This document shows, one piece after another, positions 1-8,628 of a stretch of DNA of 64,000 nt. Positions within the stretch are counted from its first letter, which is position 1. Every line of letters begins with the position of its first letter. A program made the translations under genes and the position numbers. The notes under the pieces were generated by a model. The model was given only the letters and a program-made list of their open reading frames with translations. It made no database searches and was not told the DNA's origin. The stretch is from an uncultured Chlorobiota bacterium (lineage in GTDB: Bacteria > Bacteroidota > Ignavibacteria > UBA10030 > UBA6906). The DNA lies in NCBI GenBank assembly GCA_900696645.1, contig CAADGV010000033.1, positions 310,001 through 374,000 on the forward strand. Reading direction: 5' to 3'.

Positions 1-1
1 A

Positions 2-994
2 GAAGAATTCTACCCGGCAGGAATGAAGGTGAGAGCATTGGCAGATTGGCCTAACACGATCTATCAGGAGGTCGTTTCCGAAGGGAAGGGGTATCTCGGG
101 AGCACAACCCCCGACAATACGGACTCCATTCTCGCTGTTCCGCTCAAGTCAGATCAGAAGGTAATAGGGATTATATCGATCATCTCATCCAAGCCTAACT
201 TCTATAAACCCAATCACTTGCGTCTCTTGGAAAGTATAGCTAATTTGACCGGTGTTGCAATTGGCAAGGCGTTGTTGTACGAGGATACTCTGAAGAAATC
301 TTCTGAGATCGAGAACAGGAACAAAGAACTGGACGATTTCACGTATGTTGTTTCGCATGACTTGAAGGAACCCCTTATCAGTATTGAAGGGTACAGCAAG
401 ATCGTGATGAAGGACTACAAGGAGAAACTTGATGAGGAAGGAAAGGAGTATCTTGGCGCAATTGTCCAATCGACGTCAAGGATGAAGAACCTCATCGATG
501 ATCTCTTGACACTGTCGCGGCTGGGTCGGATGACAGATGAAATCGAAGTCGTGTCCGTCCGAACCATCATCGACGAAATCCTCTACGATCTCCAATTCTC
601 CCTGCGCGAAAAGAAGCTTGCCGTGCATGTCGCAGAGAACATGCCCGTGGTTCGTTACAGCGGCACGCGGCTGAGCATGGTGTTCAGAAACTTGATTTCA
701 AACGCGATGAAGTTCTGTGACAAACCTCTTCCGAAAATCGATATAGGTGTCCGCGAGGCTGACGACGAATTTGTATTTTCGGTTGCAGACAACGGCATTG
801 GAATTGAACCCCAGTATTTTGAGCGCATTTTCACCATATTCCAACGCCTGAAGCGAAGCGAAGAATTTCGCGGAACGGGGGCAGGCCTCACGATAGCGAA
901 GAGAATTGTCGAGCGTGAGGGTGGCCGTATCTGGCTTGATTCAACCCCGGGTGTCGGGTCGACGTTTTACTTTACCGTGAAGAAACCAGCCTAA
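2..994 (+). CDS. GAF-domain sensor histidine kinase (5' end outside window)
   Basis: Cytoplasmic two-component sensor kinase, partial. The frame is open to the window edge, so the N-terminus is missing; the ATG at 23 is probably internal. Counting from that ATG, residues 1-85 look like the end of a GAF domain. A HisKA region has the H-box SHDLKEPL with phospho-acceptor His112. An HATPase domain follows, with N-box Asn227 (RNLISNA), G1 box DNGIG at 256-260 and G2 box GTGAGL at 285-290. It ends like phytochrome-type kinases. No transmembrane segment is visible. The response regulator begins 11 bases after its stop, so the two probably form a pair. The signal sensed is not predictable from the fragment. 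Confidence 0.9.
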   Translation, partial: EEFYPAGMKVRALADWPNTIYQEVVSEGKGYLGSTTPDNTDSILAVPLKSDQKVIGIISIISSKPNFYKPNHLRLLESIANLTGVAIGKALLYEDTLKKSSEIENRNKELDDFTYVVSHDLKEPLISIEGYSKIVMKDYKEKLDEEGKEYLGAIVQSTSRMKNLIDDLLTLSRLGRMTDEIEVVSVRTIIDEILYDLQFSLREKKLAVHVAENMPVVRYSGTRLSMVFRNLISNAMKFCDKPLPKIDIGVREADDEFVFSVADNGIGIEPQYFERIFTIFQRLKRSEEFRGTGAGLTIAKRIVEREGGRIWLDSTPGVGSTFYFTVKKPA

Positions 995-1005
995 GAACTC
1001 TTCAG

Positions 1006-1689
1006 ATGGAAAAACAGACGGCCATACACGTACTTCTGATTGAAGACAATCCGGATTTTGCCAAACTTGTTGATGTGTTCTTGCGAAAACATGAGCCCGA
1101 CCAGTTTCTTGTCACGTGGAAGGAGAACGGTGTCAGTGCGTTGACCGAACTCGAGCGGAACCCTGCGTATGATGTGATTCTGATGGACTATTTTCTGCCG
1201 GGTCAGAACGGTCTCGAAATCACACGGCAACTGCATGACAAATACATCAGAACGCCAATCGTCTTTCTGACTGTGAACAAGGATTTTGATCTTGCCGTTG
1301 AAGTGATGAAGCTCGGTATAGAAGATTACTTGGTGAAGGAAGAAATATCGACACCGGTTCTTCCCAAAACAATTCTCAATGTTATCGAACGTCAGAAACT
1401 TCGCGAGCAGCTTACGGCTTTGGAGATTTCGCAGAAACGTCTCGAAGCAATCAGAGAACTTGTTCTGCAGATCACCGACGAACTCCGCCTGCCGCTTGAC
1501 GAAATGGGCACGCTTATCACGGACCTCTACAGAAAGCACGAAGAAGATAACCTGAAAACCTATCTTACAATTATTCGCGACAATCTCCAGCGTATCGAAA
1601 AGAAAATCGAGAAGCTGAAACATCTGAAAACCGACAAGACCATCCCGTATATCAAAGACATAAGGATGTTCGACTTGTCCGATGGTTGA
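1006..1689 (+). CDS. Response regulator with receiver domain and DHp-like C-terminus
   Basis: Receiver protein of a two-component system. Residues 1-120 form a standard receiver: acidic pair Glu13-Asp14, phospho-acceptor Asp61 (LMDYFLPG), Thr89 and Lys111. There is no DNA-binding domain. Residues 121-227 are predicted almost fully helical. They contain ITDELRLPL at 156-164, which resembles a kinase H-box (SHELRTPL) but has Asp158 where the phospho-His should be, and no ATPase domain follows. The likely partner is the kinase directly upstream. I infer a single-domain signalling or phosphorelay protein with a kinase-like dimerisation helix pair; the receiver call is certain, the C-terminal interpretation is not. 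Confidence 0.88.
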   Translation: MEKQTAIHVLLIEDNPDFAKLVDVFLRKHEPDQFLVTWKENGVSALTELERNPAYDVILMDYFLPGQNGLEITRQLHDKYIRTPIVFLTVNKDFDLAVEVMKLGIEDYLVKEEISTPVLPKTILNVIERQKLREQLTALEISQKRLEAIRELVLQITDELRLPLDEMGTLITDLYRKHEEDNLKTYLTIIRDNLQRIEKKIEKLKHLKTDKTIPYIKDIRMFDLSDG

Positions 1690-1724
1690 AACGTGAATAC
1701 CTTCCACCACCTCTTGTCCTCGTT

Positions 1725-2576
1725 ATGACATTCAAGCTGGCGCTGGCGCAGATAGACCCTGTTCTCGGAGATATCAAAAAGAACGTTGAGAAACATCTTG
1801 AGTACTGTCAACGCGCAAAAGATGCCGGAGCCTCCCTTGTCGTCTTTCCCGAGTTAAGTCTGACGGGTTACACAATCAAAGACATGAATTGGGAACTGGC
1901 CATCAATCCTGCGCGTAGCAGTTCCGTCCTCGCCCCGCTACTGGAAATGAGCAAATCCATTTCGATCATTGCGGGCGGAGTTGAGGAGAGCGCCTCGTTT
2001 GCAATCTATAATTCGGCTTTTCTGTTTGAGGATGGAGCCATCCAATCTGTTCATCGGAAAACGTATCCACCAACATACGGGATGTTCGAGGAGATGCGTT
2101 ACTTCAACCGCGGCGGGTCCGTGCGTGCATTCGATTCGAAGAATGGGCGCATCGGAGTTTTGATTTGCGAGGATCTCTGGCATCCTGCGTTGCCTTACAT
2201 TCTTGCACAGGATGGGGCAAATCTGATTGCTGCCCTCGTTGCAAGTCCGACGCGTCTTAGCGGAGATGAACATGGACTTCAAACAGCACGCGTGAATTCT
2301 GAAAATCACAAAGCATATGCCCGACTCCTTACAGCGTACCTTGCTTTTTGCAATAGAACCGGATATGAAGATGGAATCAATTTCTGGGGCGGATCTTCGG
2401 TAATCGGACCCGACGGAGAGGTTCATGTACAGGCAAAATTGTTTGATGAAGACTTGATCGTTGCTACGATTGACGAAGCCGAGATCCGGCGTGCACGACG
2501 CTTTTCCCGCCATTTTCTTGATGAGGATGTTGACCTTGCCATGAGGGAGCTGACACGCATTCGTTCAAAGTCCTGA
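1725..2576 (+). CDS. Carbon-nitrogen hydrolase (nitrilase superfamily)
   Basis: Cytosolic amidase/nitrilase-fold enzyme of about 283 residues that would hydrolyse a carbon-nitrogen bond; the substrate is unknown. Counting from the ATG at 1725, the catalytic triad is visible: Glu43 (VVFPELSLTGY), Lys112 (VHRKTYPP) and Cys148 (VLICEDLW). The ICEDLW context resembles the glutaminase-type domain of NAD+ synthetases, but no synthetase domain follows. The frame continues upstream to a TTG at 1686 that overlaps the regulator stop; neither start has a clear ribosome-binding site. I chose 1725 because homologous proteins usually begin just before the LALAQ strand. It is co-directional with the two-component pair. 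Confidence 0.88.
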   Translation: MTFKLALAQIDPVLGDIKKNVEKHLEYCQRAKDAGASLVVFPELSLTGYTIKDMNWELAINPARSSSVLAPLLEMSKSISIIAGGVEESASFAIYNSAFLFEDGAIQSVHRKTYPPTYGMFEEMRYFNRGGSVRAFDSKNGRIGVLICEDLWHPALPYILAQDGANLIAALVASPTRLSGDEHGLQTARVNSENHKAYARLLTAYLAFCNRTGYEDGINFWGGSSVIGPDGEVHVQAKLFDEDLIVATIDEAEIRRARRFSRHFLDEDVDLAMRELTRIRSKS

Positions 2577-2607
2577 CGTGGTTTAGAGTCAGGATTTGAC
2601 ACTCTTC

Positions 2608-2638
2608 TTGAAACTCCGACCGATTTTCAGTACCTTGG
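2608..2638 (+). promoter_or_regulatory. Bacteroidota-type promoter (TTG-N20-TACCTTGG)
   Basis: TTG at 2608-2610, 20 bases, then TACCTTGG at 2631-2638. The -7 element deviates in one base from TANNTTTG, and the spacing equals that of the other promoters in this window. Transcription would start near 2645 and serve the secreted protein at 2732 and perhaps the BamD-like gene behind it. Confidence 0.45.
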
Positions 2639-2731
2639 TATCACATTTGAATCAAATCAGGCCCCGTATTGTGTTTCTTGACTCAGAGAGTCATCGTACA
2701 AACTGCCATGCTTACACTCTTGAGGGCAGGT

Positions 2732-3361
2732 ATGCGACCGAGTGAGGTGCTTCTTATTGCAGCGATAGCTGTTTTTTCGTTCTGCACCATGCATGCCCAA
2801 GATCGGACAGAAGAAAAGGGGATCATAACCAATCTTGACATTATGAGGGGCTTGGCCGGTAACATAGCGGGGCGTGTCTTTCGGGATTCCGATCTGCGGG
2901 ACGTGACTGAAATCGAAATCTCTGTTCTTCCGAAAGAATCATCGTGGTACATTGAGGGAAGTATTCTTGAGAATCTAAAGAACAGTTCAATTGTACCGAG
3001 CGTTAGTGGGGCGGCACCTTTGTTGTTCGAGTTCGGTTTATCTGATGCGAGCGTGGAGTATTCGAATGTACGTAGAGATTGGTTCTTCGGGTCGCGAATT
3101 GTTGACAGAACAATCCGGTTGCGACTTGCAACACGGATTGTTGACCGGCGCTCGGGATCTATCGTCTTGACAAACGAGTTTGCAGATTCGAGAACGGATA
3201 CGATCGGGTTGTCGGAAATTCGTTTGGTGGAAAATCCAAACATCCCGATCACAAGGGGAACGTTGCCTCAACAGAGTTTTTTTTCAAATGTTGCAGAGCC
3301 GCTTGTAGTAATCGGTTCGATTGCTGTGGCTGTGCTTTTGTTATTTAACGTACGGAGCTAG
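2732..3361 (+). CDS. Secreted protein of unknown function with C-terminal membrane segment
   Basis: I do not recognise the family. From the ATG at 2732 the protein has about 209 residues. It starts with a clear signal peptide (MRPSEVLLIAAIAVFSFC...HAQ, cleavage likely after Gln23), followed by a hydrophilic domain rich in strands and Arg/Asp, and ends with one hydrophobic helix (VVIGSIAVAVLLLF) and a short basic tail. It may therefore be anchored in the inner membrane with its main domain in the periplasm. The start is supported by GAGGG at 2722-2726, five bases upstream; the frame extends further up but without such a site. It stops 4 bases before the GTG start of the BamD-like gene, suggesting a common role at the envelope. 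Confidence 0.75.
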   Translation: MRPSEVLLIAAIAVFSFCTMHAQDRTEEKGIITNLDIMRGLAGNIAGRVFRDSDLRDVTEIEISVLPKESSWYIEGSILENLKNSSIVPSVSGAAPLLFEFGLSDASVEYSNVRRDWFFGSRIVDRTIRLRLATRIVDRRSGSIVLTNEFADSRTDTIGLSEIRLVENPNIPITRGTLPQQSFFSNVAEPLVVIGSIAVAVLLLFNVRS

Positions 3362-3365
3362 ACGC

Positions 3366-4223
3366 GTGAAGGAATATTGGGTTAGACATGTTGCCGCTGG
3401 GATCATTTGGGTCTTGCTGCTTTCAGCAAGCATTCTTGCAGGTTGCGGCTCGAAAGATGTGCTGCAGGACGTTTCGCCTGAAACCAGATTCGAGCATGCA
3501 AAGGCATTGTTCGACAACGAAGATTATCTGCAAGCGATCAATGAATTCACTGTGCTGACCTTGCAATATCAGGGGAGTGCTGTTGCAGGAGATGCACAGT
3601 ACTATCTGGCGGAAAGCCGCTTCAAGCGGGGAGAGTTTCTTCTGGCATCGTATGAGTATCAAACACTGCGTCGGAACATGCCGGCAAGTCCGCGGGTATC
3701 AGAGGCTCAATACAAGCTGGGACTTTGTTTTTATAATCTCTCTCCCCGATCGCGCCTCGATCAACAGTACACCAAACGGGCAATAGATGAACTACAGGCA
3801 TTTGTTGAGTACTATCCGCAAAGTGAATTTGTACCCGACGCATCAGAGAAAATACAGGAACTTACACTCCGGCTTGCCAAGAAGGACTTCGACACTGCCG
3901 AGCTCTACTCAAAGATGGAGTACAACAAAGCCGCACTGTTGTACTACGACATTGTTATCGAAAAGTATCACGACACCGAATACGCCCCGCTTGCATATTT
4001 GGGAAAAACCGAACTCCTTATCAAGCGAAAGCGATTTCCGGAGGCGAAGGCAACAATTACAAAGTTCCTCCAGCTCTATCCCAACAGTATACTGCGCGGA
4101 AGGGCGGAACGTCTGAATGAACAGGTTGAGGCCGGATTGAAGGATGTTCCGGCTGCAGGCGGAAACGAAAGTGGCACGGCTGGCGGTACAGCAGCCGGTG
4201 CCGCGCTTCTCCAAAAGCGCTAA
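3366..4223 (+). CDS. bamD: BamD-like outer membrane protein assembly lipoprotein
   Basis: Probable component of the BAM machinery that inserts beta-barrel proteins into the outer membrane, or a close relative. The GTG start at 3366 has GGAG at 3354-3357. The signal peptide ends in the lipobox LAGC (Cys27 lipidated). The mature part is a series of TPR units: the first around ALFDNEDYLQAINEF, the next around YLAESRFKRGEFLLASYEY, then the BamD-typical segment SPRSRLDQQYTKRAIDEL and EYYPQSEF, and one more near ALLYYDIVIEKY. Length (285 residues) suits BamD. The last 20 residues are a low-complexity Gly/Ala/Thr tail. Its stop overlaps the thioesterase start (TAATG), so the two are translationally coupled. 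Confidence 0.88.
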   Translation: MKEYWVRHVAAGIIWVLLLSASILAGCGSKDVLQDVSPETRFEHAKALFDNEDYLQAINEFTVLTLQYQGSAVAGDAQYYLAESRFKRGEFLLASYEYQTLRRNMPASPRVSEAQYKLGLCFYNLSPRSRLDQQYTKRAIDELQAFVEYYPQSEFVPDASEKIQELTLRLAKKDFDTAELYSKMEYNKAALLYYDIVIEKYHDTEYAPLAYLGKTELLIKRKRFPEAKATITKFLQLYPNSILRGRAERLNEQVEAGLKDVPAAGGNESGTAGGTAAGAALLQKR

Positions 4224-4693
4224 TGAAAGCAAGGGCTGTAAAAGACTCGCAAGTCTACATGACGGAACTTGTGTTGCCCAACGATACAAACCAGTTGGGC
4301 AATTTGTTAGGTGGGCGGCTGATGCATTGGATTGATATCGCGGCTGCCATTGCTGCTGCCCGACACTCGAGCCGGGTTTGTGTGACCGCGTCGGTTGACG
4401 AACTGAACTTTCACACTCCGATTAAACTCGGTGAAATCGTTGTGCTGCAAGCTTCGGTAAATCGAGCGTTCAAAACTTCTATGGAAGTTGGAGTTGTAGT
4501 AACGGCACAAAATCTAAGGCAGGGAACCGTTCGGCGGGCAAACAACGCATATCTTACATTTGTTGCCATTGATGATACCGGCTTGCCTGTTGCGGTGCCG
4601 CCTGTTCTGGCGGAGACACCGGACGAGATACGCCGCTTTAATGAAGCACAGACGCGTCGGGAAGCCCGCTTGGCTCGCAGGAATGTTGGGTAA
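4223..4693 (+). CDS. Acyl-CoA thioesterase, hotdog fold (YciA/BACH type)
   Basis: Hydrolyses acyl-CoA to free acid and CoA in the cytosol. The 156-residue single hotdog domain has the family signature LPNDTNQLGNLLGGRLMHWID, with Asn20 and catalytic-position Asp38, followed by the helix AAAIAAARHS and the strand VTASVDELNFHTPI. The C-terminus is a basic, Arg-rich helix (AQTRREARLARRN). It starts in the TAATG overlap with the BamD-like gene. The exact chain-length preference cannot be read. Association with envelope genes may reflect lipid turnover, but this is only inference. Confidence 0.9.
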   Translation: MKARAVKDSQVYMTELVLPNDTNQLGNLLGGRLMHWIDIAAAIAAARHSSRVCVTASVDELNFHTPIKLGEIVVLQASVNRAFKTSMEVGVVVTAQNLRQGTVRRANNAYLTFVAIDDTGLPVAVPPVLAETPDEIRRFNEAQTRREARLARRNVG

Positions 4694-4707
4694 CTTCTGG
4701 AATTCGC

Positions 4708-6939
4708 TTGTTGAACTTCTTCACAGGAAACACTTCTCACCAGGTCGTGCAATGGACACGGCACCATTTTGCATGGAGCTTGTTTTCGTGCCATCTTCTG
4801 TGGACTTCATCCGGTTTTTCCCAGCGTTCCATGACTTCGTTTGGCCCGCTGTCGGACATCAATCTTGGCTATCGTCCTGCGGCATTGGCTGTCGGTCTTC
4901 GCGAATCCGGTAAACCTGAACTTGCGGTGATTGCCCCGGAACAACAAGCTGTGTATTTCTATGAGGTACACCCAACGGGAGGGATTACACACACGCAGTT
5001 TGTTCGAACACAAAGCATCCTTCGTTCTGTTACTGCATTCAGTTCCATTGACGGCGGGAAATCAGGTTATGTATCCATTGCAGCAGGGGGGAGTTCCATC
5101 TCGATTTTGACTCAGCGTGCGATTGATTCCTTCGATGAATTGGAGATTCCCCTATCTACCCAAGTCCAGAAATGTGCCGTTGCCGACCTGAACAACAACC
5201 GGCAAGATGACATTCTGCTATACGGCAAAACGACCGCCGGTGTTGTGACGTTGCTTGCTCAAGAGGATGGCACATTCAAATCCGGGCCCGTTCTTTTTCC
5301 CGACATCTCCATCAGCGATTTGCGAACGGCAGATATTAATGGAGACGGCATCACCGACATTCTTGCCCTCAATTGGTTGTCCAACCAGTTAACAATCTTC
5401 TACGGTATGGGGAAACTCGTATTCACCGAGCAGGTCGCTGTTCAACTTCCCGCAGAACCGTATGAGCTTGCAATGACACCTGTGAGCAAAGAGCGGACTT
5501 TCAGCGTCGCAATCTCCTTTCAGGATGCACAACAAATCCGTGTCTATTCGGGAAATTCTCTGGGCGATTACCGGGTAACAGCCACCCTACCAGTAGATGG
5601 CAGGGCTTCCGGGTTGGAATTCTCCTGTTTGAACAATGATGACATCCCTGACCTCGTCAGCTCGACGAACAAAGGCATTCTCGTCTGGCTTGGAACGTCT
5701 GTTACCTCGTTCTCCCCTCGAACAGTGTTCGGTGCCGGTCGTTCGATAGGCAGTTGGCAGTTGGCAGACGTTGACGGCGACGGCAAGCTCGATTGCGTTT
5801 TGCTTGACAGAACAACGCAGCGGCTGTTGTGTATGTTGAACGCGGACTACTCGGGCAGGGTAGAGGCGACAGAATATGCAGTGGGCGTCTCGCCGATGGG
5901 TTTGGCAGTGGCAGACTTCAACGGTAACGGCCGTATGGATATCGCTGTCGCAAACTCACAGTCTTCATCCCTCTCATTCCTCTTCAATCGCGGCAGGGGA
6001 CGGTTTGCAGGGCAGGTTGCAGTTCACATGTCCGACAATCCGACATTTATTCGACGAGCTTCATCGTCAACTCCGGGGCAACATACAGTGTTGGCGTCAC
6101 ACGCAAAAGACGACAAGGTTACGGTACTCATCTTTGCAGACAATGCTCAGCAACCGAAGGCCTTTTCTGTTCCCACCGGAAACATGCCATTCGTTGTTTC
6201 TGCAAACCATGAATCCGACAAGTTGAACTTTCTTGTACGCTCACGTCGCACAAACGAGAAGACATTTTCACTATCGTTGTTCGAGCAATTAAGCCCGCGT
6301 CAGTTTGTGGAGCGAAGCTTGCGCCCGACTCTGCCGACAACCATGGTAGCAGTGAATATCACAGAGGAACAATCGCAAGGTGCGTTCCGGCTTCTTTTTG
6401 CTACGAACGATCGGAATACGAGACGCACAACAGTGTGGGCTGGCAGATCGGACAACACATTTGAGGTGACGACAACGTCGCCGTTGTTTTCGTACTCCGA
6501 TTCTCTGTCTGTTACCCGATATATTGCAGGCAGATATCTGAATAGTGATTCGTTAGAGGATGTTCTTTTCTCTCTCGGCCCTCCTCGCAACGAACTTGGA
6601 GTATGGTACGGGAAGACGCAATCGGGCGGCCGTGATTCGATTGAATGGATTCGGAATGTTCAGCCTGTAGTCGACGACGCCATTATTGTCCGTGATGTCA
6701 ATGGCGACAACCTTGCTGATCTTGTCTTTGTTGATGCACTGCGGCGTGCTGTTGTTGTATGCTATGGTACTGAAAAGCGGGGCTTCAGACCTCCTCAAGC
6801 AGTCGTTCCGGCAGAAGGAGTGTACTCCATACGTGTGGCGCCATTGGGCGACGCGGGAGTACATGATTTGATTTTTTCAAATAGTGAGCGGGGAACAGTT
6901 TCGATTTTTTTTAATCCATTCAGTCATAGGGGAGATTGA
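4708..6939 (+). CDS. Secreted FG-GAP/VCBS repeat protein
   Basis: Exported protein of roughly 730-743 residues built from beta-propeller-like FG-GAP/VCBS repeats. Five repeats keep the calcium-binding loop: VADLNNNRQDDIL, TADINGDGITDIL, LADVDGDGKLDCV, VADFNGNGRMDIA and VRDVNGDNLADLV; other copies are degenerate. The N-terminus holds a signal-peptide-like stretch (RHHFAWSLFSCHLLWTSSGFSQ). The start is uncertain: TTG at 4708 (weak CTGGA upstream) gives a long polar leader, while GTG at 4747 gives a more normal signal peptide. No sorting domain is visible at the C-terminus. It is followed without a gap by the metalloprotease, so both surface proteins are probably made together. Such repeats usually mediate binding; no enzyme domain is seen. 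Confidence 0.85.
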   Translation: MLNFFTGNTSHQVVQWTRHHFAWSLFSCHLLWTSSGFSQRSMTSFGPLSDINLGYRPAALAVGLRESGKPELAVIAPEQQAVYFYEVHPTGGITHTQFVRTQSILRSVTAFSSIDGGKSGYVSIAAGGSSISILTQRAIDSFDELEIPLSTQVQKCAVADLNNNRQDDILLYGKTTAGVVTLLAQEDGTFKSGPVLFPDISISDLRTADINGDGITDILALNWLSNQLTIFYGMGKLVFTEQVAVQLPAEPYELAMTPVSKERTFSVAISFQDAQQIRVYSGNSLGDYRVTATLPVDGRASGLEFSCLNNDDIPDLVSSTNKGILVWLGTSVTSFSPRTVFGAGRSIGSWQLADVDGDGKLDCVLLDRTTQRLLCMLNADYSGRVEATEYAVGVSPMGLAVADFNGNGRMDIAVANSQSSSLSFLFNRGRGRFAGQVAVHMSDNPTFIRRASSSTPGQHTVLASHAKDDKVTVLIFADNAQQPKAFSVPTGNMPFVVSANHESDKLNFLVRSRRTNEKTFSLSLFEQLSPRQFVERSLRPTLPTTMVAVNITEEQSQGAFRLLFATNDRNTRRTTVWAGRSDNTFEVTTTSPLFSYSDSLSVTRYIAGRYLNSDSLEDVLFSLGPPRNELGVWYGKTQSGGRDSIEWIRNVQPVVDDAIIVRDVNGDNLADLVFVDALRRAVVVCYGTEKRGFRPPQAVVPAEGVYSIRVAPLGDAGVHDLIFSNSERGTVSIFFNPFSHRGD

Positions 6940-8628
6940 ATGAAGTACATGCTGTTGGTTTTGATTGGTATCAGTCTTTCACCGCTTGAGATGCTACGTG
7001 CTCAAGGGTTTGAGGGGAGGGAAGGTGCTTCAGGCGGTTATCAGGCCCTGGTCGAGAAATGGATGTCCGGCGGAAGAAGTGATGTACCCAACAAATGCGG
7101 ATTGCCTGTCATTGCCCATTTCCTGGAACATGAGGATCTCGACCAACAGACTTCGGCGGCCATGACGAACGTTCTGGCGCGTCCCTCGACGCAAACAAGC
7201 ATTCTTGCGGGGCCATTTCGTATACACTTCGATACGTCCGGGATTCACGAGCCTGCCATATTAGACGGGAACTATGTGAGAATTCCCGGAACGGCACGGC
7301 GCTTTGCTGATTCTGTTGCCGCCATTGTTAATTACGTGCTTCGTTTCGAAACCGACTCGCTTGGTTTTCTCGCCCCTCCACAGGATAACGGAGGCGGAGG
7401 CGGACCTGAATACGACATCTACATTCGAGCCTTGGGTGGTTCGATGTACGGGAGCACAACCCCTGAAACACCGATCAACAACAAGCCCGAAGGAGGAACA
7501 TTTACAACATTCATGGTAATCGACAGTGATTTCAGTTTTGTTACTCCCGATAGTATCAAAGGACTTCCGGCGCTGCGAGTAACCCTTGCACATGAGTTGC
7601 ACCATGCCATTCAGATCGGCAACTACGGCTTCTGGACGAGCGACGTGTACTTCTACGAACTGACATCTGTGTGGATTGAAGAGGCTGTATATACTGAGGT
7701 CAATGATTACTACTCGTATCTTCGCTCGTCGCAGGGTCACTTCCGCAATCCGGGTGTTCCATTCAGTTCAAACTCATTCATCATGTACAGTCGCGGCATC
7801 TGGGGTATTTTTGTCGAAAAGCGCTATGGCTCCGGCACGATGCTTCGAGCGTGGGAGAACATCCGAACGTACCGTCCGTTGGAAGCAATGGATAATGCGC
7901 TGCAAACTGCCGGCGCCGGTTTGCGACAGGCATTTGGAGAATGGAGTGTATGGAACTTCTTCACAGGCACCAGAAGCAATCCGGCAAAATACTATCTCGA
8001 AGGGGAATTGTATCCTTTGATTCTTGAAACCGCTGTGGGCTTTTCGCAACCATCGCGAACAATCACTGACTCACTTCGTGCTTTATCAACACGATATTAC
8101 GATGTTGTGGGAGGACAAACGCCGCTCAAGTTGATTACATCGAACATCAACATCCCCGTAGCGCTGACAGGAAGTGCGGCGCATTTTCCATATACATATC
8201 TGCTGAATACAACAAAGGTCGATGAGAGATACGTTGCAACGGGGTCCGGGATCTATGTCAAATTCGATGTGGCTGATAGCTTCAATTGGATAAGTGTTGT
8301 TGACACGTCGAGCGTTGTTGTTGCTCCCGTTGTGGCGAGGGATATCGCGTTTCCGAACCCGTTCATCCCGAACGGAACAAATTCACTGAAAGTACCAATT
8401 CGCAATTTTGGCGTAACGCAAGGGACATTTACCATTTTCACAACAAGCATGGATTTGGTGTTTTCAGCTTATAAATCATCGACTTACACCACAGCACTTG
8501 GCCAGCAAGTATTTGAATGGAATGGCCGCACAACTGCCGGTGACGTTGCCTCGTCGGGAATTTACCTGTACATACTCACTCTGCCAAGCGAAACCATTTT
8601 CGGCAAGTTTGCTTTGATACGGAGATGA
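6940..8628 (+). CDS. Secreted zinc metalloprotease (MXAN_6640-like) with T9SS-type sorting domain
   Basis: Probable extracellular or surface metallopeptidase of 562 residues. A signal peptide ends at ...RAQ (about residue 22). The zinc motif HELHH lies at 218-222 (TLAHELHHAIQ), and the downstream SVWIEEAVYTEV at 244-254 supplies acidic candidates for the third ligand, as in the MXAN_6640 family. The last ~90 residues match a type A sorting domain: FPNPFIPNG, then FEWNGRTTAGDVASSGIYLYIL, ending FALIRR, a layout typical of type IX secretion cargo. The ATG follows the previous stop directly and has GGGAGA upstream. Its stop overlaps the ccmA start (ATGA). The substrate is unknown. Confidence 0.88.
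   Translation: MKYMLLVLIGISLSPLEMLRAQGFEGREGASGGYQALVEKWMSGGRSDVPNKCGLPVIAHFLEHEDLDQQTSAAMTNVLARPSTQTSILAGPFRIHFDTSGIHEPAILDGNYVRIPGTARRFADSVAAIVNYVLRFETDSLGFLAPPQDNGGGGGPEYDIYIRALGGSMYGSTTPETPINNKPEGGTFTTFMVIDSDFSFVTPDSIKGLPALRVTLAHELHHAIQIGNYGFWTSDVYFYELTSVWIEEAVYTEVNDYYSYLRSSQGHFRNPGVPFSSNSFIMYSRGIWGIFVEKRYGSGTMLRAWENIRTYRPLEAMDNALQTAGAGLRQAFGEWSVWNFFTGTRSNPAKYYLEGELYPLILETAVGFSQPSRTITDSLRALSTRYYDVVGGQTPLKLITSNINIPVALTGSAAHFPYTYLLNTTKVDERYVATGSGIYVKFDVADSFNWISVVDTSSVVVAPVVARDIAFPNPFIPNGTNSLKVPIRNFGVTQGTFTIFTTSMDLVFSAYKSSTYTTALGQQVFEWNGRTTAGDVASSGIYLYILTLPSETIFGKFALIRR

Noticed and set aside
991-1710. 239-codon frame antisense to the response regulator
   Set aside because: Shadow of a clear receiver-domain gene; the product has no recognisable fold.
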